NCBI GenBank assembly: GCA_963930655.1
Contig: OZ005618.1
Coordinates: 19,433,001 to 19,497,000, forward strand
Length of the DNA stretch: 64,000 nt
Source: Myrica gale
Lineage: Eukaryota; Streptophyta; Magnoliopsida; Fagales; Myricaceae
Direction of reading: 5' to 3'
A program made the position numbers and the translations under genes. The notes beneath the pieces are model-generated. The model did not search any database, was not told the DNA's origin, and saw nothing but the letters and a program-made list of their open reading frames with translations. Below, one piece after another: positions 58,242-64,000 of this stretch. Positions within the stretch are counted from its first letter, which is position 1, and every line of letters begins with the position of its first letter.

Positions 58242-58761
58242 GGTCGCTGCAAGTGAAAGAAGTTCCTTCCACCCCCACACTGCCCTCCAACCTGTAGTCG
58301 CAAGACCGTCAAACAGAGCTTCCAGAAAAATCCAGACGTCCAAATGGCAAAGACGTAAAACTAGTGTAGGGAGAAAAAGAAGGGTAACAATAGAGTAAGA
58401 ATCAAGATCAGATGGGAAAAAGAGCCATGCAAAAACTGAATGGACAGAGAAATTGTACTGAAACGGACAATTAGCGTAGGTGGACTCTGTAAGAAACTGT
58501 GTAGAAATCTGGGGAAAAAAATGATGAGTAAAGATAGTGGAAAGGGAGGCGGAATCAGTAATGGTGGGACCTGACAGATACGTGGGAAACAAACGTATCA
58601 GCGAAGAATATGTGGATCGGAGGGAATCATCGTGGCGTGATGGTACGAGCATTTTGCTCAGAAGCTCCAAAGAGCAGTACGGAGAGACTTGAATTGCATG
58701 CGGTTGACTGCAAAAATAATTCGCGGACTGGCGGAGTTGAATTTTAGGAGTTCGGTTAATG

Positions 58762-58842
58762 TGTGAAGCGGGACCGTATGAAGCGGTGTGGAGCTGCGGT
58801 CAGGATCTCCACACCGCTCATCCAACGGTCCCGCTTCATACA
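58762..58842. repeat. Inverted repeat / hairpin
   Basis: TGTGAAGCGGGACCGT and ATGAAGCGGTGTGGAG (58762-58793) pair with CTCCACACCGCTCAT and ACGGTCCCGCTTCA (58807-58842) around a 13-base loop, with a few unpaired bases. Stem about 30 bp. Confidence 0.85.
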
Positions 58843-58849
58843 CCGAATA

Positions 58850-59323
58850 AATGAAGCATTCACCGGTCCAGCCACCGAACTCCCCCCCGGTCCAGCACTT
58901 CAACACCCAACACCGAGAATTCCAAATTTGAAAATCAGACCCCCCTTCCCGTAAATCACCCAAGCCCTTCCCGAAAATCACCCAACCCCTTCCCTGTTCC
59001 AGCACCTTCTTCCTCCCCCAAACCCTTCTCTGTTCCAGCCCGTTCTTCATCAGACGGCCAACCCACCATCGCAGAAGACCCAACCCTGCTGTAAGAAGCC
59101 CAACCCTGCTGTAGGAGGTACTTTCCGTTTTTTTTATATGAGCTGAAGTATAGACAACGAAATATTTGCTGGATAATGCGGGGAGAAAACGATCTAAAGG
59201 TGCAGACCTTCGTAGAAGACATTCATAGCTTTAATTTCTATAAGTATAAGAAAGATGCGTCTATGAGAGAGATAGGAACTTTTATAGACCTTTGGTAAAG
59301 TCTTCAGACACAGAGATAGAGAT

Positions 59324-59355
<32 letters not shown>

Positions 59356-60581
59356 GGCAGGGGACAAAAAAGTTGGAGTTAGTAGCTAAATGTAGAGAGA
59401 GAGATTCCATAGTTGATAGCTTTTCATTCCTAATTATTCTTATTAGCTGATCGTGATATACTAGAATCTCTTAGCTGGTTACAGCGAAGCAAACTTTTTA
59501 GACGTGCCATTACTAATTTCCTTAGTTACCATAGGAGATAACAACCATCAATTTTAACATTTGGTCTCACATGATTCTCACAGGAAAGGGTAGAAGCTGC
59601 TAGGAAGCTAGTAATGTACTGTTGGGGAGGCGAATTGCCTAAAATCATATTTTGAGGGATCAAAGTCTAAAACTGTTATTAGAATTGATTAATTTGGATA
59701 AATAGAGTGATTATTGTCTTTGCATAGAGCTGTTGACATATTGCAAATCTATATAAATTCAACTCGTTGATTGTGTGTAAGATTTTGCTTTGGAATTCCC
59801 GTATTAGGGTGTGTTAAGTTGTGCTATAAATTTTTAATTCCTATTCCCTTACATATGGTTATGCTATGCACACATGACATATGGGTAGAGTTCGATAGGT
59901 TTGTCCATCTTTTTTTTTTCTTGGCGGTTTGTCCATCTTTGAGTGACTGAAAGTCACTCCCACAACTCACCAAGCTAGGGTAGAGTACCACTTCCCAGTG
60001 CTTTCCTGTGTAGGGGCCAAGCGTGGTGCATACACCCCCCCATTTGTGCCAAAATCTTCAGCATGACCCCCTACTCTGTCTTTGCATTTTAGGGGACAAT
60101 CTTTATACACGTAACACGATGCCCAAAAGCAAAAGGGTCTTTTTTTTTCTATCTACTGTAATTATGAACAGACTTTTAATGGTGATATCTATTGTCCTTT
60201 TCTACATGCCCCTTGCGATTTTGGAGTAGGTATGAATTCACTTAACTCATGGCCCACCCACATGAATTTCGGGAGCAAGTTAATAAACTTGTTCTCTCCA
60301 CCCATAAAGAAAAAAGATCCCTAAAACCTCCTACCCGCTAGTCCTCAGAGTACTTACCAAACAGTACATACACAGATTACTAAAGTTTAATAAAGTACTG
60401 AGTCTGAATAAGTTTAGTGACTAAATTGTGTTTCGCAGAAATTTAAGAAAAAAATTGTAAAAAAACCATTAAAAAACCTAAAACATAGGCCGATAATTGG
60501 AATTATAATTGGAATGACTTTCTTTCGAAAGATAACATATTTTTCATTCTCACATTCTTTTTATATGTAGGACCTCTCAAT
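58850..60581. other. No gene recognised; (GA)n microsatellite at 59312-59357
   Basis: Minus-strand open frames at 58660-59220 are rich in G and E codons (KGLGEEEGAGTGKGLG) with no known domain and near-repeats of GGGAAGGG; they may be LINE leader or chance. The microsatellite reads gata/gaga repeats. The rest is AT-rich. Confidence 0.4.
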
Positions 60582-61370
60582 ATGGCCCAAATGGAAGGCA
60601 TAAATCCCAATATCAGTAGACGAAGCTCTAGTAGTACTGTTAACCCCGAAGGTGAATTGGGTGTTATTTTATTTGAACAACGAAGTTGGTGCTTAGGACT
60701 CTTTTTTCATTTGGTTTTCTTCGTTGGTACGTGCAGGTGACATGGTTTGTGCAGACAACGGAGAAAAAGTAGATGTTTGGAGCCTAGAGTGGGCGAATGT
60801 CGACCATGTATACGAATGGTACAATCGATACGCAACCATGAAAGGCTTTAGCATTCGTAGACATACCGGGTTCAAGCATAGGAAATACCGGGTTGAAGTG
60901 TCTTGTAATACATTATGCTGTTGTCGTGATACTTGTTTTGTTTGTAATCAATATACTGCTGTTGAAGTGTTTGTAATCAATATACATTATGCTGTTGTCG
61001 TGATACTTGTCTTGAGATAGCAACAAAATTCAGTTTTCTTACTTGGTTTGGTATGTGTATCAGGAACGTTTCTACCATACTTAAACCCCAGCTTTGTTAA
61101 TTACGTACCCATTAATAAACTTATGGTACTGAATTTTCCAATTTTTTGCTTTTTTTTGGCTTATATTTTTAAGCGTGCAATTGGTTGCTGTCGTGGCAGT
61201 GATAATTCAGATACAAATAGTGTCCTTGAGAATTCCTTGAGTGCGAAGGAGAAAATAATCTTGTAACTTAACCTGAAACTTCACACTATTGAAACAACCT
61301 TGTCTAATGAGCGAGAAGAACGCATCAACGGGATGAAGAGATTGAAAGCTCTGCTCAAATTAGAAGGTAT
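60582..61370 (+). pseudogene. FAR1-domain (FRS-like) gene or fragment
   Basis: Exon 1, 60582-60651, MAQMEGINPNISRRSSSSTV...; donor gtgaat; acceptor gtgcag; exon 2 from 60737: GDMVCADNGEKVDVWSLEWA, then VYEWYNRYATMKGFSIRRHT. The last part is the start of a FAR1 DNA-binding domain (family of FHY3/FAR1 transcription factors derived from Mutator-like transposases), but its zinc-binding C-terminal half is missing: after KYRVEVSC a local duplication of about 50 bp (60896-60948 and 60963-61013) and a stop follow. A coiled-coil-like piece (LSNEREERINGMKRLKALLK) lies at 61280-61370, ending before a possible donor. No transposase core follows. It could be a short FRS-type gene or a MULE remnant; call uncertain. 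Confidence 0.55.
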
Positions 61371-61569
61371 CATTTTTCTGTTGCTCATTCAATGGTAAGA
61401 TTGAATTATGTTTTGACATAACCATGAAGCATTTGTTCTCCATTAACCATTTCACTTCAATGAGAATTCTGCACCTAAGACTTGAAGGCTGCTGAAACTG
61501 ATAATACAATCCCCTAATCTGATGTGTGTTTCATTAATGCTTGTTGTATCTCTGTTATTTATTTTGTCA

Positions 61570-61677
61570 AGTTCCTCGCTTTTGTCGGAAATATAACTTG
61601 GTATGAAGAAAAAGCTTCAGGCAAGGAAAACAGAGAAGTTGATTGATGATATGCGTAAAAAAGTGAAAATTTTGCAG
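61570..61677 (+). pseudogene. Possible coiled-coil exon downstream of the FAR1-like exons
   Basis: Reads MKKKLQARKTEKLIDDMRKK, then VKILQ, before a GT donor (cag|gtagtcc). Charged heptads suggest a coiled coil; it may be a late exon of the same FRS-like gene. Low certainty. 61680-62640 shows nothing else. Confidence 0.3.
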
Positions 61678-62650
61678 GTAGTCCAATCCCTGCTTTGTTA
61701 CTTAACAGTAGTTTGCTGTAATTGGTTTCTGCTTTCATGAGATGTTGTGCAAGTCTTGCAGAAGCAAGTTTGTCATTTCAAACCTGATTTCTTCCGTTCT
61801 TGTTGCTGTTACCAGTTCTGTTTTAATTGATTAATGAAGACACAAGAGATGACAGATTTTGTTATTTTTGTGTCATCATTTGTTATGCAGAGCTTGCAGT
61901 AGCATTTCCCGTGAAATATTAACGTTAATGAAATGAGAAGCACTTCTGAGGTGTTGCGTAGTCAAATGTATCAACAATGACAGAGAAGATCTCTAAAACA
62001 ATTAAAAAGGTTATCCTTGAAAGGTACACACTCGGTGATGATGTTAAGCTGAAGAGACCTTCATGATTCGCACATATACCCAACATCATAAAAACTCGCA
62101 CAAGTACAAGTGCATCACATAATTGGAACTAAAAACTTGCACATATACCCAAATATTTTCCATCACTGACAAGTCTTTTCTCATCCATCATGATCAAACT
62201 CATCTAGATTCATACATAAGTCAGAGGAGAAACCAGCAAGAGAACAGAGACAGTCTTCTGGTCTTCACCAAGACGAATGACACATACTATAGATCTACAT
62301 TTCTATAGTATGTAAATTGGAGTAAAACGGCATTGAAGATTATCCACAGCTGGAAATGGAATCTCCACTCAGAAAATGATTTTAAAACTTTCTATTATAA
62401 TCTGCATCACATCTACTATAATCTGCAGCACATAAACCCAGCCAGTCTCTTCAAGAACAACCAGTCTCTTTAGGGTCCAAACTTGATTCAAAAGCAATCT
62501 ACAGACACCAACTAAAATCATACATAGAAACATCTCGAGTTGCAACAATATAAACCCAGTCTCTTCAGCTACACAAGCATTAATAATTATCCGCTTAACC
62601 CCGAACCGATTGGCTTCCAAACAGAAACTACACTAGCATTTACACTAGCA

Positions 62651-62767
62651 TTAATAATGATCCGCTTGGCTTCCCATTGTCACAGATGATCTTGTCGCAG
62701 AACTAGAGGTTGGGGTTCCCCTATGTTGAGAGGATCTACTCCTTCGACCACTGCTTGACGGGGTCAT
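62651..62767 (-). CDS. Small Ser/Arg-rich open frame, unknown
   Basis: 39 codons from ATG at 62767 to TAA at 62651: MTPSSSGRRSRSSQHRGTPT, then SSSATRSSVTMGSQADHY. It reads like the low-complexity head of a nuclear protein, or an exon with its continuation lost. No family recognised. Confidence 0.25.
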   Translation of the reverse strand: MTPSSSGRRSRSSQHRGTPTSSSATRSSVTMGSQADHY

Positions 62768-63295
62768 TTTCCTAAACATAAAACAAAAAAATAGATCAGG
62801 GTAGACAAAATATATACATTAATCCAGGTCTAATTGGTTAAAGGTGGTGACCTAATGTTAGACCATCTGTTATATTTTATTATTAGTCATATGAGGTTTT
62901 TAGGGACCAATTAGAGATTCGGTCATACCCCAAAGACTAGTAGCTGCAATTTTAACATCTATCATAAAAAAGGATGAGCTGGTTCTACTTGTAACATCTG
63001 GAAGATTTTCAGCTTAAAAGATTGAAAACCCTCAATGCACAACCAAGTGGCCTCTCGGAAGTGGTGAAGAATCCAAATTAGTTTATCGTCTCTTTAGCTT
63101 TTATACAAGAGGATGTAATTTTGTAATGTGATGATTTCCTTGCAGTAATCAGAATAATAATCTCAAATGATATATTAAAGCTACTGCATCCATTGCAGTC
63201 ATTCACTTAATTCTTGGTGGCTGCACACACTGACAAATGTGATATGGCAACCAGATATGTAGGTTAACAAATTATGTGCACGAACATGAAACACA

Positions 63296-63736
63296 AAACA
63301 CCCCAGCTGGTAGATTCTTCCTCTCCGCAGATATATTTATTTTAACTACATGTGTGGGAGTAATGTATCTCAACATATCCACCAGTATATCATATCCAAC
63401 ACCTGCCACAATAGAGGAATGGGGAGAAAATAGAGTGATTTCTGGAATCAATCAAACACTGTAAAGTCAAAACATCACTGGCCAGGAAAGAAGTACTATA
63501 AGGTCAGAGAATCTATTCATATTACAAATCAAAATAAGAAACAAGTAAGCATTCAAAGAAGCCTACCTTTCACCCAGCCAGGAGTATTTACAACAAGAGG
63601 CAATTCTGTCTTAGTATGGTTTTCATTCTTGTTCGACAAGCAGTAAATCTTCCGATAGTAATCACACAGTGCAAAAATAGCATTCAGCTATTCTGTTGGA
63701 TCTCTTTTTGAAGAGACATCCCCAAAGAAGAAGCAT
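63296..63736 (-). pseudogene. NOL9: NOL9-like polynucleotide 5'-kinase, two exons
   Basis: First exon 63736-63567: CFFFGDVSSKRDPTE, TAG, LNAIFALCDYYRKIY, KTELPLVVNTPGWVK, then donor gtaggc. Second exon 63402 to about 63296: GVGYDILVDMLRYITPTHVV and KINISAERKNLPAGVF. The acceptors and reading phase join well. The text fits the kinase domain of plant NOL9/GRC3 proteins, which phosphorylate RNA 5' ends in rRNA processing (recognised from memory). The in-frame TAG in the first exon breaks the frame, and I find no later exons to the left; earlier exons would lie beyond 63736, where none is evident to the window end. Confidence 0.75.
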
Positions 63737-64000
63737 CTGAGAGGAGATAAAAATAGTAAATGAATGTCTGTATCTTCTTCAGTAGAATCTAGGACAGACA
63801 ATGAGAATGCACAATTACAACTAAAGGCAGGGCTTAAAAAGAGAGTGGCCAAAATCCAACGAGTGTCAGCTCAAATGGAAATTCCTTCCCGCGTAAAAAC
63901 AAGAGGGAGGGCGAGGTCATGGGTGCAATACTCTAGGTGCACGCTTAATGTGCCATCAAAAAGAAAAAAAGTGGAAGGGGAAGAAACTGCATAGAAGTTC
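63737..64000. other. Probable NOL9-like intron, no exon seen
   Basis: An open plus-strand frame (63764-63994, MSVSSSVESRTDNENAQLQL...) has no family features and lies opposite the presumed intron; I do not call it a gene. Confidence 0.3.

Larger units (their letters stand above)
52464..58700 (-). mobile_element. L1-type LINE, nearly full length
   Basis: Minus strand: ORF1 from 58241, ORF2 (endonuclease and RT) from 56640 to 52515, a short 3' UTR with AATAAA (about 52490) and a terminal A run (plus-strand T run ~52464-52473). The 5' limit is uncertain; about 450 bp upstream of ORF1 may be its 5' UTR. I could not find a target-site duplication. Only two clear coding lesions are seen, so this copy is young relative to its surroundings. 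Confidence 0.9.

Noticed and set aside
58660-59222. Minus-strand gene of about 140 codons upstream of the LINE
   Set aside because: Low-complexity Gly/Glu codons from G-rich repeats, no domain; part of it overlaps the hairpin.
1-64000. tRNA, rRNA, snoRNA genes or CRISPR-like arrays
   Set aside because: I saw no convincing tRNA cloverleaf or rRNA text; the Met-tRNA-like words at 2165, 8631, 17509 and 33541 are retrotransposon primer sites, and the regular repeats are minisatellites.

Overview
The window is nuclear DNA of a flowering plant, most likely a eudicot; I cannot name the species. Evidence: AT-rich intergenic DNA, split genes with GT-AG introns, plant-type LTR retrotransposons primed by initiator-Met tRNA, an L1-type LINE with DUF4283, CACTA and hAT transposons, and remnants of typical plant genes (fatty acyl-CoA reductase, proteinaceous RNase P, FAR1-like factor, NOL9). 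No gene here looks fully intact. This is an accessory region built from nested transposable elements, between and inside decaying host genes.

Layout. 1-490: end of a Sirevirus-like LTR. 1460-4362: decayed Ty3/gypsy copy. 4372-6270: reverse-strand Sirevirus fragment. 7311-7536: orphan fatty acyl-CoA reductase exon. 7537-17506: large Sirevirus (Ty1/copia) with gag, pol, env-like region and LTRs full of GTGTCGACAC palindromes; its 5' LTR is truncated, and a second primer-binding site follows its 3' LTR. 17770-19290: CACTA-type terminus, tandem repeats and an AT-rich 24-bp minisatellite. 19440-28590: two fatty acyl-CoA reductase pseudogenes, the first ending at hAT-like DNA in exon 9, the second lacking its first five exons. 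28617-34197: complete reverse-strand gypsy element with 641-642 bp LTRs and an ATATA target duplication, probably CRM-like because pol runs into the 3' LTR. 34540-34690: LINE RNase H scrap.

36732-40598: a CACTA element with a GTT target duplication, inserted in an old gypsy gag. It carries captured reverse-strand pieces of at least three host genes: a DNAJC8-like gene, a SLC35F5/THI74-like transporter and V-ATPase subunit C. 40842-44750: 5'-truncated proteinaceous RNase P gene, reverse strand, five exact downstream exons. 45141-46636: hAT element with an 8-bp target duplication, inserted in an unrecognised decayed gene that continues to about 47200. 47200-52460: mostly gene-poor, with MITE and LTR scraps. 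52464 to about 58700: almost complete LINE, reverse strand, with one frameshift in ORF2 and one stop in ORF1 next to a 29-bp minisatellite. 58762-58842: strong hairpin. 60582-61370: short FAR1-domain gene or gene fragment. 63296-63736: two exons of a NOL9-like polynucleotide kinase, with a stop codon.

The strongest leads are the gene-capturing CACTA element, the palindrome arrays of the Sirevirus with unequal LTR repeat units, and the truncated RNase P gene with an altered zinc-site residue.
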